NCBI GenBank assembly: GCA_022792535.1
Contig: JAAWBG010000032.1
Span: forward strand, 1-48,283
Direction: 5' to 3'
DNA: 48,283 bases
From: Lachnospiraceae bacterium
Lineage (GTDB): Bacteria; Bacillota; Clostridia; Lachnospirales; Lachnospiraceae
The notes under the pieces were generated by a model that did no database searches, was not told the origin of the DNA, and saw only the letters and a list, made by a program, of their open reading frames with translations. The position numbers and the translations under genes were made by a program. The first letter of the stretch is position 1. Each line of letters begins with the position of its first letter. Below, piece after piece: positions 27,305 to 35,087 of the stretch.

Positions 27305-27502
27305 TTCTGAAAAGTACCCCAAAATGCCGTTCCTGCAATTTTGACTCCTAGCTAAGCTAGGTGGGTAACCGCAACCTCTCTTCTGCCTTCCGCTGCGTTA
27401 TGACGGCCTGACATCCAATCGGCAATATAAGAATCCCATAAAAATAAATGTAGGTTCAAAATAGCAGGTTATCGCACATCCCAGGAATACTTTCCTGACC
27501 TA
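27305..27502 (-). ncRNA. ssrS: 6S RNA
   Basis: A ~195-base RNA behind a consensus promoter. Its ends form a 12-bp closing stem with wobble pairs (GGAAAGTATTCC at 27495-27484 with GGGGTACTTTTC at 27320-27309). Between them are the characteristic GATGTGCGATAACC segment, TTTTGAACCTACA and a CCTAGC/GCTAGG hairpin before AGTCAAAATTGC, all features I recognise from clostridial 6S RNAs. 6S RNA mimics an open promoter and binds sigma-A RNA polymerase, lowering transcription in stationary phase. I read it from memory of the family, so borders are approximate. Confidence 0.82.
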
Positions 27503-27507
27503 AACTG

Positions 27508-27536
27508 ATTATACCTTATTATTTCCCGATTATCAA
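27508..27536 (-). promoter_or_regulatory. 6S RNA promoter
   Basis: On the minus strand TTGATA (27531-27536), a 17-base spacer and a perfect TATAAT (27508-27513), placing the start at about 27501, right at the beginning of the closing stem. Confidence 0.85.
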
Positions 27537-27555
27537 CTAAAAATTAATGTTAATT

Positions 27556-30021
27556 TCATGCTTCATTCGAAAAATCTTCCAGTTCCATCTTCTCTGTGGG
27601 ATCTTCGCTCTGTAACTCCAAAGATTCCTGATTCAGGTCATTCTGATCCACCGAAGCAGGTTGATCAGGGTTCAGGTCCTGGTTCAAGTTGGAACTTGAA
27701 TCTATATCTGCTCCTGGATCTGGAACCTGAACCTGACTTGCATCTTTTCCTATTTTTTCCTTCACTGTAAGCTCAAAAATTTCCGTTTTCACTATGTCTT
27801 TTGTCAAATGTTTTACCGTATAGGTAATCTTATAAGTTCCAGCAGTTGTAAAGGTCACATTTCCATTTTGATCCATCTTAGGCGCTGTAATTTCCTGACC
27901 CAAGGAATCTGTTCCGGTAATCTCCACTTTGATATCGGTAATTGGAGTCTGACCTAAAGAGGCGGTTACGCCATCCAGTACATGATAAACCTCATCTACC
28001 TGAACCTCATGTACTTTCGTCTCTGAGATCTCAAGCTTCAGTTCCCGGTTATCCGTTACTGTAACTGTCATGGTCTTTTGATCTGCCGCTTTACTGTTTG
28101 AAGGATTTACCACATGATATTTCACTGTATAGGTTCCCTCTTTGGCAAAGACATACTCGCTTCCCGTAAATTCTGTGGTAACATTCTCCGGCGTTGTAAC
28201 TGTAATCTTAATATTAGACGTAAGATCTGTGCCAGACTTCAGATTTGCTGTCACGCCAGTTCTCAGATTCAATTTTCCTTCAATCTCAACCTGTTTATTT
28301 CCTACGCCTTTAATCTCAGGCGCCTGGGTATCTCTGACTGTAACATTCATGGTGGCTTTGGAGATGTTCTTTCCATTATTCGGATTTGATACCGAATATT
28401 CTACAACAACACTTCCTGTTTTATTAAACTGATACTTCTCATATTGTGCCTTGCTCAATGTTCTGAAACCAGCTGCTCCCGGTTCCTTTACTTTAATCAC
28501 AATTCTAGAAGATACATCTGTACCGGATACCAATTTTGCAGTCACACCTGACTTCAAGTTCAAAATCGTATTATATTCCAGTGTCTTTTGGCCTGCAACT
28601 CCCTTCAAATTCGGCTTCTTTGTGTCTTTTACGATAACTTTCATTACCTTTTTCGCCACGGCCTTCTTATTGTAAGGATTTGCTACCGAATACTCAATAC
28701 TGTAAGTTCCAACCTTACTAAACTTATATTTCTTATACTTAGTGCTCTTATTCTTGGTAAGGTCTGTATACTTCTTCTGTCCAGGCCCTTTCGCCTTAAT
28801 GACAATTTTAGAAGTCATATTTTTGCCGGACACCAGTTTTGCAGTTACTTTTGATTTCAGATTCTGGACAGAATTGTATTCCACTGTTTTTTGCGATGGA
28901 ATGCCTGCAAATTTAGGTTTTTTCTTGTCCTGTACTTTCACTTTACAGGTTACCTTTGTCTTCAACTTATTATTGGGATTTACGACATAATAATTGATCT
29001 TATAAGTTCCCAATTTGCTAAGCCTTAACTCGCTTTTCTTATAAGTTTTTTCTTTTTTTCCACCTGGATAAACGATTTTAATTGCAATCTTCTTTGTCAG
29101 ATTTTTCCCAGTTGCATTGTAAGCCCTTACGTTTTTCTTTAATTTTATAACGGAATTATATTCTTTCTTCAGACTTTTTTTAACCCCTTTAATTGTGGCC
29201 TTTTTTGTGTCCCTCACTTTATATACCACAGATTTAGAATCTGATCTGCCAAGGGCGTCTGTAATATAATATGTAACCTTATATTTTCCTATTTTTTTTG
29301 TATTTACTTCTCCGCTGTACCGCAGCCAGCCGCTGATATCATTTCCAAGAGAATCTTTTGCAGTGATTCCAGAAAAAGGATTAAATTTTGTTCCGTAAGA
29401 AACAGTTTTGTTGGCGCCGCTGATATCAATAGACGGTCTGTAGGAACTATAGGGATTCCTTGGATCAGGATCTGTAGGATCCCATCCTTCTTTCACATTT
29501 GGCACTTTGATGGCTGCAGGTTTCCCTAAGGGATCATTTGCCGATGAACCGTAAATAATTCTTACTGTCGTTCCCAGTGGACAATTGTCATAAATCCATT
29601 TGGAATCTGCCACAGTCAGCCTGACACATCCATGGGAAGCCGTCGTTCCTAATTTGTTGTATTCCCGATAGGACTGAGACGCATAATCTCCATTTCGGTA
29701 ATACCATACAGAGTGAAACAAGATGGAACCTGTAATACGTGTACAATACTGCCCATAAGATGGACCATCCAGCACATGCCATCTCAATTTCTGCTTGGTT
29801 GAAAATGTTCCGATAGGAGTGGCAGTCCCTGTGGAACACACAAAGGCGCGTTCCGCTCTTCCGCTGCTGTTATATACCGTTACCACATTCGTTCCCTTGT
29901 TGATCTGTATAGAATAACTGCCTGCGGCCTGAACCTCGCTTTTATCAGCAAAGATGGATACAGAGGCTGCCAGCAAAATACAAAACACAAAGGATATTAT
30001 TATTTTTTTATTTTTTTTCAT
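27556..30021 (-). CDS. Secreted L,D-transpeptidase (YkuD) with six Ig-like repeats
   Basis: Exported peptidoglycan cross-linking enzyme (821 aa). Signal peptide about 1-34 (KKIIISFVFCILLAASVSIF then a Ala-X-Ala-type AQA region), then a YkuD domain about 35-165 with the active-site SHGCVRL (His130, Cys132). After a proline-rich linker come six tandem beta-sandwich repeats of about 90 residues, most starting DTKKP or similar with GVxxQKTxEYN and ending in GTYxIxYxVxNPxN. The first repeats are Lys-rich, the last acidic. The C-terminal 60 residues are an acidic, Asp/Asn/Gln/Ser-rich tail without an LPXTG anchor. ATG 30021 is preferred because GGAG lies 8 bases upstream; longer frame starts (30060) are unlikely. 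Transpeptidation of 3-3 links or attachment of wall polymers is inferred. Confidence 0.9.
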   Translation of the reverse strand: MKKNKKIIISFVFCILLAASVSIFADKSEVQAAGSYSIQINKGTNVVTVYNSSGRAERAFVCSTGTATPIGTFSTKQKLRWHVLDGPSYGQYCTRITGSILFHSVWYYRNGDYASQSYREYNKLGTTASHGCVRLTVADSKWIYDNCPLGTTVRIIYGSSANDPLGKPAAIKVPNVKEGWDPTDPDPRNPYSSYRPSIDISGANKTVSYGTKFNPFSGITAKDSLGNDISGWLRYSGEVNTKKIGKYKVTYYITDALGRSDSKSVVYKVRDTKKATIKGVKKSLKKEYNSVIKLKKNVRAYNATGKNLTKKIAIKIVYPGGKKEKTYKKSELRLSKLGTYKINYYVVNPNNKLKTKVTCKVKVQDKKKPKFAGIPSQKTVEYNSVQNLKSKVTAKLVSGKNMTSKIVIKAKGPGQKKYTDLTKNKSTKYKKYKFSKVGTYSIEYSVANPYNKKAVAKKVMKVIVKDTKKPNLKGVAGQKTLEYNTILNLKSGVTAKLVSGTDVSSRIVIKVKEPGAAGFRTLSKAQYEKYQFNKTGSVVVEYSVSNPNNGKNISKATMNVTVRDTQAPEIKGVGNKQVEIEGKLNLRTGVTANLKSGTDLTSNIKITVTTPENVTTEFTGSEYVFAKEGTYTVKYHVVNPSNSKAADQKTMTVTVTDNRELKLEISETKVHEVQVDEVYHVLDGVTASLGQTPITDIKVEITGTDSLGQEITAPKMDQNGNVTFTTAGTYKITYTVKHLTKDIVKTEIFELTVKEKIGKDASQVQVPDPGADIDSSSNLNQDLNPDQPASVDQNDLNQESLELQSEDPTEKMELEDFSNEA

Positions 30022-30109
30022 TCTCATTTCTCCAAACATTATTAAAAAAATATAAGACATACATTCACATTTTACTTACACTTTTTTTACATTTCGCATA
30101 ATATACATT

Positions 30110-30139
30110 CTCCCACAGAATACAACAATCCTGTGGGAG
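30110..30139. other. Perfect hairpin directly after the 22-codon minigene
   Basis: CTCCCACAG (30110-30118) and CTGTGGGAG (30131-30139) form a 9-bp perfect stem with a 12-base loop. On the minus strand it lies one base past the TAG of the minigene, but it is followed by AATGTATATT, not a T tract. It may be an attenuator-like or protective hairpin between the minigene and the L,D-transpeptidase gene. Confidence 0.5.
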
Positions 30140-30140
30140 T

Positions 30141-30209
30141 CTATAAAGCTGCTTCATTGATCTTTCCAATTCGGTCTCTGTTCCTGGGATAATATATCTT
30201 TTTCCTCAT
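30141..30209 (-). CDS. Putative 22-residue minigene
   Basis: ATG 30209 follows an excellent ribosome binding site (AAGGAGG). The frame is 22 codons and encodes a basic peptide beginning MRKKIYYPRNRDRIGK and ending EAAL before TAG at 30141. A consensus promoter (30248-30276) drives it, and a perfect hairpin follows. I know no family. It could be a leader peptide influencing the downstream L,D-transpeptidase gene (start 30021), or an independent small protein. The 340-base gap 30022-30362 holds only this unit and the pckA terminator. Confidence 0.5.
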   Translation of the reverse strand: MRKKIYYPRNRDRIGKINEAAL

Positions 30210-30247
30210 ATCTGCCCTCCTCCTTAGTTTCACCCTCGTTACTATAT

Positions 30248-30276
30248 AGCATATCCCTTTCCTCTTTTATTGTCAA
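30248..30276 (-). promoter_or_regulatory. Strong promoter of the 22-codon minigene / L,D-transpeptidase
   Basis: On the minus strand TTGACA (30271-30276), a 17-base spacer and TATGCT (30248-30253). The predicted start is near 30241, about 30 bases upstream of the minigene ATG and 220 upstream of the L,D-transpeptidase ATG. Confidence 0.7.
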
Positions 30277-30314
30277 TCCTTTTGTCATTCTCTTTAGAGT
30301 AATTCTTAAAAATC

Positions 30315-30338
30315 GGGGGCGTCAAAAAGACCGCCCCC
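30315..30338 (-). terminator. pckA terminator
   Basis: A G/C-rich hairpin (GGGGGCGGTC against GACGCCCCC with one bulge), on the minus strand followed by GATTTTTAAG, 25 bases after the pckA stop. Confidence 0.8.
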
Positions 30339-30362
30339 TGAAATTAATTCTTAATATAATTT

Positions 30363-31967
30363 TTATAACTGAGGACCAGCTTCCACTAACGCTTTGCCTG
30401 CCTCATTACCCTCATATTTTGCAAAATTCTTCACAAATCTCTGTGCCAGATCTTTTGCCTTGGTCTCCCACTCTGCAGCATCTGCATATGTATCGCGAGG
30501 ATCAAGGATATTAGAATCTACGCCTGGCAGTTCTGTTGGAACTTCAAAATTGAAGTAAGGAATCTTCTTGGTAGGTGCATTTAAGATATCACCATTCAAG
30601 ATTGCGTCAATAATACCACGGGTATCTTTAATGGTAATACGTTTTCCGGTACCGTTCCATCCAGTATTTACAAGGTATGCTTTCGCACCATTCTTCTCCA
30701 TTCTCTTCACAAGCTCTTCTCCGTATTTGGTAGGATGCAGCTCTAAGAACGCCTGTCCGAAACAAGCAGAGAAGGTAGGTGTAGGCTCTGTAATTCCCCG
30801 CTCTGTACCAGCCAGTTTTGCTGTAAATCCTGACAGGAAATAGTACTGTGTCTGTTCCGGTGTAAGGATAGATACTGGAGGCAGCACGCCAAAAGCATCT
30901 GCAGACAGGAAGATTACATTCTTAGCCGCCGGTGCTGCGGACACAGGACGAACAATATTTTTAATATGGTTGATAGGATAAGATACACGTGTATTTTCTG
31001 TTACGCTCTTATCTTTGAAATCAATCTTTCCATTGGCATCTAACGTTACATTCTCAAGAAGAGCATCACGCTTAATCGCATTGTAGATATCCGGCTCAGA
31101 TTCTTTATCTAAGTCAATTACCTTCGCATAGCAGCCGCCTTCAAAGTTAAATACACCGTTGTCATCCCAGCCATGCTCGTCGTCACCAATCAGAAGACGT
31201 TTCGGATCTGTTGACAATGTGGTCTTACCAGTACCGGAAAGTCCAAAGAAGATTGCTGTGTTTTCTCCGTTCATATCTGTGTTTGCAGAACAATGCATGG
31301 AAGCAATTCCCTTCAGTGGCAGATAGTAATTCATCATGGAGAACATACCTTTCTTCATCTCACCGCCATACCATGTGTTGAGAATTACCTGTTCCCGGCT
31401 GCTAATATTGAATACTACAGCTGTCTCAGAATTCAGGCCTAACTCTTTATAGTTTTCTACTTTTGCTTTAGAAGCATTGTAAACTACAAAATCAGGTTCA
31501 AAGTTCTCCAGTTCTTCTTCCGTAGGCTGGATAAACATATTTTTTACAAAATGAGCCTGCCAAGCTACTTCCACAATAAAACGGATTCCCATACGGGTAT
31601 CTGCGTTGGTACCGCAGAATGCATCCACAACGTAAAGTTTTTTGTTGGAGAGTTCTTTCAACGCCAGTTCTTTTACTGCTTTCCAAGTTTCTTCGGTAGC
31701 AGGATGGTTATCATTCTTGTATTCATCAGAAGTCCACCATACTGTGTCCTTTGAATTCTCGTCCATTACAATAAACTTATCTTTCGGTGAACGTCCTGTA
31801 TAAACACCAGTCATTACGTTAACTGCGCCAAGCTCACTCACCTGTCCTTTTTCGAAACCAGTCAATTCAGGCTTCGTCTCTTCTTCAAATAATACGTCAA
31901 AAGAAGGATTGTGCACAATTTCTGTGGTTCCGGTAATACCATACTTACTTAAATTGATCTCTGCCAT
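30363..31967 (-). CDS. pckA: Phosphoenolpyruvate carboxykinase (ATP)
   Basis: ATP-dependent interconversion of oxaloacetate and PEP plus CO2; in anaerobic gut bacteria it often runs in the carboxylating direction. The 534-residue protein carries GRSPKDKF (substrate site), the kinase-1a P-loop [11 protein letters not shown] (about 241-251), GDDEHGW (Mn/Mg binding) and [20 protein letters not shown] and start are clear. Its own promoter lies at 32052-32079. It is the only gene in its transcript, bounded by the terminator at 30315-30338. With the nearby citrate synthase it marks an anaplerotic carbon node. Confidence 0.97.
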   Translation of the reverse strand: MAEINLSKYGITGTTEIVHNPSFDVLFEEETKPELTGFEKGQVSELGAVNVMTGVYTGRSPKDKFIVMDENSKDTVWWTSDEYKNDNHPATEETWKAVKELALKELSNKKLYVVDAFCGTNADTRMGIRFIVEVAWQAHFVKNMFIQPTEEELENFEPDFVVYNASKAKVENYKELGLNSETAVVFNISSREQVILNTWYGGEMKKGMFSMMNYYLPLKGIASMHCSANTDMNGENTAIFFGLSGTGKTTLSTDPKRLLIGDDEHGWDDNGVFNFEGGCYAKVIDLDKESEPDIYNAIKRDALLENVTLDANGKIDFKDKSVTENTRVSYPINHIKNIVRPVSAAPAAKNVIFLSADAFGVLPPVSILTPEQTQYYFLSGFTAKLAGTERGITEPTPTFSACFGQAFLELHPTKYGEELVKRMEKNGAKAYLVNTGWNGTGKRITIKDTRGIIDAILNGDILNAPTKKIPYFNFEVPTELPGVDSNILDPRDTYADAAEWETKAKDLAQRFVKNFAKYEGNEAGKALVEAGPQL

Positions 31968-32051
31968 CTTACTTTAACCTCTTTTCTTTAATTTATTAAC
32001 CTGTATATGAAGAAATTATAAAATCTCAACACAACAGACATTTCTTTTATC

Positions 32052-32079
32052 ATTATACATAATAGAACCATAAAATCAA
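32052..32079 (-). promoter_or_regulatory. pckA promoter
   Basis: On the minus strand TTGATT (32074-32079), a 16-base spacer and TATAAT (32052-32057), about 85 bases upstream of the pckA start. Confidence 0.55.
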
Positions 32080-32162
32080 TATAATCTTGCAAACTTCCAG
32101 CAATGATTTTTAAATTTTTACCATTATTTTCTTTCTTGTCCCAGGAACAATTGGTTTATATT

Positions 32163-32591
32163 TTATTTTGAAACGAAATCAGAATCATTTCCCGGCTTCA
32201 AATCTTCCTTGGAAAATGCTTTTGGCAGCAATTCTCCCAAAGTCAAAATTTTGTAATCCTGCTCATCGTTGGCAAGAATTATCTGAAAGGTATCTAAATC
32301 GCAGAATTCTGCCAAAACCTGCCGGCAGACACCGCAGGGGGCCAGGTAATCTCTGTTGTCGCCATTTACCACAAGGGCTTCAAATTCCCGTTCTCCTTCC
32401 GACACCGCCTTAAATAGGGCTGTGCGCTCCGCACAATTAGTAGCAGAAAAACTCACATTCTCAATATTGCATCCCTGATAAATCTTTCCGCTTTTTGTTA
32501 AAAGGGCCGCTCCCACCCGGAAATGGGAATATGGCGCATAAGCCTGTTTTTTTGCCTCCACTGCCTGAGCAATCAGCTCACGATATTCCAT
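32163..32591 (-). CDS. cdd: Cytidine deaminase
   Basis: Zinc-dependent deamination of cytidine and deoxycytidine to uridines for pyrimidine salvage. The 142-residue protein is of the tetrameric bacterial type, with the zinc motifs NCAERTA (Cys and catalytic Glu) and PCGVCRQVLAEF (two Cys ligands). The N-terminal AYAPYSHFRVGAAL is typical. The ribosome binding site AAAGGAG lies 6 bases upstream of ATG 32591; the longer frame to 32630 has no such site. Appears monocistronic. Confidence 0.96.
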   Translation of the reverse strand: MEYRELIAQAVEAKKQAYAPYSHFRVGAALLTKSGKIYQGCNIENVSFSATNCAERTALFKAVSEGEREFEALVVNGDNRDYLAPCGVCRQVLAEFCDLDTFQIILANDEQDYKILTLGELLPKAFSKEDLKPGNDSDFVSK

Positions 32592-32727
32592 AGCTGCTCC
32601 TTTCTGCCGCATTTCTGCAGCTGCCTTCATTTTATCCTATTCTTCTAAAAAAATCCATAAAAATATCCATAAAATAAATAAAGTTTTTAAGGAAACTATA
32701 AATTTTTCGTAAACTCCTGGATTTCTC

Positions 32728-32757
32728 TTGTGCCGAAATCAAACTATATGGTATGAT
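32728..32757 (+). promoter_or_regulatory. Candidate promoter of the citrate synthase gene
   Basis: TTGTGC (32728-32733), an 18-base spacer and TATGAT (32752-32757), about 60 bases upstream of the start codon. The spacer is a base longer than ideal. Confidence 0.5.
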
Positions 32758-32818
32758 AGTTCAATACTTTACTATGTGAAACATCACTGAAAACACCAAC
32801 GATCTAAAGGGGGCTTTT

Positions 32819-34183
32819 ATGAATCCAAATTATTTTTGTGAAATTACACCTGAAATTGCTCATCTGGCACAATTAAGTCAGCAGGCTGCTACGATAAATC
32901 CAAATCTTTTCGCAGAATATGACGTAAAAAGAGGGCTGCGTGACTTAAATGGAAAAGGCGTTTTAGTAGGACTTACTGAAATTTCTGACGTCTGCTCTAC
33001 CAAAGTGATAGATGGGAACTCTGTCCCTGCGCCGGGAGAACTGTATTACCGGGGCTATAATGTAAAAGATATCATATCCGGCCTTTCTGACAACAGTCAC
33101 TTTGGCTTTGAAGAAAGTACTTATCTTTTGCTTTTCGGAAGACTTCCCTCCCAGGAAGAATTGTCAGCCTTCTGTGAACAGTTGGCCAAATACCGTTCTC
33201 TTCCCACCAGTTTTGTTCGAGATATCATCATGAAAGCGCCCAGTCAGGATATGATGAACACTCTGGCCCGCAGCGTTCTTACTTTATATTCCTATGACAA
33301 CCAGGCGGACAATATTTCGATTCCAAATGTACTGCGTCAATGTTTAGAGCTGATCAGTCTGTTTCCACTGCTCTCCGTCTATGGTTATCAGGCATATCGG
33401 CACTATCACGACGGGGCCAGCTTATTTATTCATACCCCGGAACCACATCTGTCCACTGCTGAAACAATCTTACATATTTTACGTCCTGACAGTCAATATA
33501 CGCCACTGGAGGCAAAACTTTTGGATATCGCCCTGATCTTACATATGGAGCATGGCGGTGGAAATAACTCTACCTTTACCACCCATCTGGTATCTTCCTC
33601 CGGAACAGATACCTATTCTGCCATCGCCGCATCTTTAGGTTCCCTAAAGGGCCCCAAACATGGCGGCGCCAATATTAAGGTGGTAAAAATGTTCGAAGAT
33701 ATGAAAGAACATGTGCGGGACTGGAAAGATGAGGAGGCTATCAGCGCTTACCTGACTGCTCTGCTTCACAAAGAAGCCTTTGACCAGGCGGGCCTGATCT
33801 ATGGTATGGGCCATGCGGTATACTCTCTGTCTGACCCTCGTGCAGAATTGTTCCGTACTTTTGTGGAACGTTTATCAAAAGAAAAGGGACGCGAAGAAGA
33901 GTTTGCACTTTATTCTACTGTTGAACGCTTAGCTCCCCAGATTATTGCAAAAGAACGTAAAATATACAAAGGCGTCAGCCCAAATGTCGACTTTTTTTCT
34001 GGCTTTGCCTACAGCATGCTGAATCTTCCCTTGGAGCTTTACACTCCTATCTTTGCCATTGCCAGAATCTCTGGATGGAGCGCTCACCGTCTGGAAGAAT
34101 TAAATTACAATGGCAAAATCATGCGTCCTGCCTACAAAAACGTCCAGGAACACCGGCCTTACCTGCCTATGAATCAGCGCTGA
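32819..34183 (+). CDS. Citrate synthase
   Basis: Condenses acetyl-CoA and oxaloacetate to citrate (or methylcitrate). 454 residues with an N-terminal extension. Active-site motifs are visible: LILHMEHGGGNNSTFT (His region), KGPKHGGANIKV, GMGHAVYSLSDPRAE (second catalytic His) and NVDFFSGFAYSMLNLP (catalytic Asp). The start is ATG 32819 after AAGGGGGC. In this organism it would feed the oxidative branch toward 2-oxoglutarate and glutamate. Its stop abuts the stop of the convergent membrane-protein gene with no spacing (34183/34184). Whether it is the Re or Si type, or a 2-methylcitrate synthase, cannot be read here, so no symbol is given. Confidence 0.92.
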   Translation: MNPNYFCEITPEIAHLAQLSQQAATINPNLFAEYDVKRGLRDLNGKGVLVGLTEISDVCSTKVIDGNSVPAPGELYYRGYNVKDIISGLSDNSHFGFEESTYLLLFGRLPSQEELSAFCEQLAKYRSLPTSFVRDIIMKAPSQDMMNTLARSVLTLYSYDNQADNISIPNVLRQCLELISLFPLLSVYGYQAYRHYHDGASLFIHTPEPHLSTAETILHILRPDSQYTPLEAKLLDIALILHMEHGGGNNSTFTTHLVSSSGTDTYSAIAASLGSLKGPKHGGANIKVVKMFEDMKEHVRDWKDEEAISAYLTALLHKEAFDQAGLIYGMGHAVYSLSDPRAELFRTFVERLSKEKGREEEFALYSTVERLAPQIIAKERKIYKGVSPNVDFFSGFAYSMLNLPLELYTPIFAIARISGWSAHRLEELNYNGKIMRPAYKNVQEHRPYLPMNQR

Positions 34184-34507
34184 TCACCAGAATTGGCGCT
34201 TTGCCCGGTTGATGGAAACGTAAAACCAGATACATACGGTTAAAAACAGCAGTAACAGTACCCGCATCACATCCGGAACCGGCTTTACATAATCATTGAC
34301 AAACCCAACTATTCCAAATAAAACAGCCATACCTCCCATAATCAAGGTCCTTCCAAAGATATAGTCAATATAACCTCCGGCGTCCCGGATGGTTGTGGCA
34401 TTTCCGATAAACCAATTGCTCAGTTTCCTGGTCTTTTTCATTTGAATGGAAGAATAGATGGTATAGACCCCATAAATAAAAATAATCACATCAAATAGTA
34501 TTAACAT
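34184..34507 (-). CDS. Small membrane protein of unknown function (107 aa)
   Basis: Three hydrophobic segments (about 1-19, 54-72, 80-97) and conserved-looking cytoplasmic KKTRKLSNWFIGNATTIRDAGGYIDYIFGR. No catalytic motif; I do not recognise a function. The ribosome binding site AAAGGAA precedes ATG 34507. It is convergent with the citrate synthase gene, the two stops being adjacent with no intervening base, so a shared or overlapping termination region is implied. Confidence 0.75.
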   Translation of the reverse strand: MLILFDVIIFIYGVYTIYSSIQMKKTRKLSNWFIGNATTIRDAGGYIDYIFGRTLIMGGMAVLFGIVGFVNDYVKPVPDVMRVLLLLFLTVCIWFYVSINRAKRQFW

Positions 34508-34645
34508 TACAATTTTCCTTTCTTTTTATTGCTTTTTCATTTATAATAGTGGTAATATATAGTAAGAAAGTATATTTTTGGCAGCATCTTTATTATAAAT
34601 GCTGTCAAAAAGTATTGCAAATGGTATTTATTGCGAAAGAAAAGA

Positions 34646-34674
34646 TTGAAACTTCTAACCAATTGGTGTAGAAT
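34646..34674 (+). promoter_or_regulatory. Promoter of the CheY-MshEN/CheX operon
   Basis: TTGAAA (34646-34651), a 17-base spacer and TAGAAT (34669-34674), 36 bases upstream of the cheY-like start. Upstream at 34579-34608 is an AT-rich dyad (GGCAGCAT/ATGCTGTC) of unknown role. Confidence 0.6.
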
Positions 34675-34710
34675 CATACTATACAAACCAATCAACAAGG
34701 AGCGATTCGA

Positions 34711-35082
34711 ATGGAAAACATAAAAATCTTAATCTGTGATGATTCTGTTCTGGCAAGAAAACAGTTAAAAGATATCATCAAAAAATGCGGCTATGACAAT
34801 TTTGTAGAAGCTTCCAATGGTCAGGAAGCCTTTGACTTGTATAAGGAACATCAACCAGATCTTTCATTTCTTGATATCGTAATGCCTGTAAAGGACGGTG
34901 TGGAAGCGATCCGCGATATCCGCGGTTTTGATCCAAAAGCCTATATTGTGGTTGTTTCCTCTGTGGGAACTCAGACACAATTAAAAAACGCTATTTTAGA
35001 AGGAGCACGCGACTTTGTACAAAAGCCTTTCTCTTCTTCTGCAATTGCAGAGATTTTAAAAGGTCGTTTTGAAGGGAGATAA
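34711..35082 (+). CDS. CheY-like response regulator
   Basis: Stand-alone receiver domain (123 aa). Acidic pocket Asp10 and Asp11, phospho-acceptor Asp55 (SFLDIVMP), the conserved switch Ser83/84 and Lys105 (QKPF) are all in place. No output domain, so it should act by protein-protein contact like CheY. AAGGAG precedes ATG 34711. Five bases separate it from a MshEN-CheX-like gene, which suggests that the second protein controls its phosphorylation or is controlled by it. No flagellar genes are in the window, so the target could be a non-flagellar motor (such as type IV pili) or a regulatory protein. Confidence 0.9.
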   Translation: MENIKILICDDSVLARKQLKDIIKKCGYDNFVEASNGQEAFDLYKEHQPDLSFLDIVMPVKDGVEAIRDIRGFDPKAYIVVVSSVGTQTQLKNAILEGARDFVQKPFSSSAIAEILKGRFEGR

Positions 35083-35087
35083 GAGTT

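Noticed and set aside
27150..27338. A 62-codon frame downstream of 6S RNA with Lys/Gln-rich protein
   Set aside because: It overlaps the 6S 3' end and its codon choice is a by-product of the octamer array; the copies fall in different frames and there is no good ribosome binding site.
34579..34608. AT-rich dyad upstream of the cheY-like gene as terminator
   Set aside because: No T tract on either side and no gene ending there; kept only as a possible site of unknown role.
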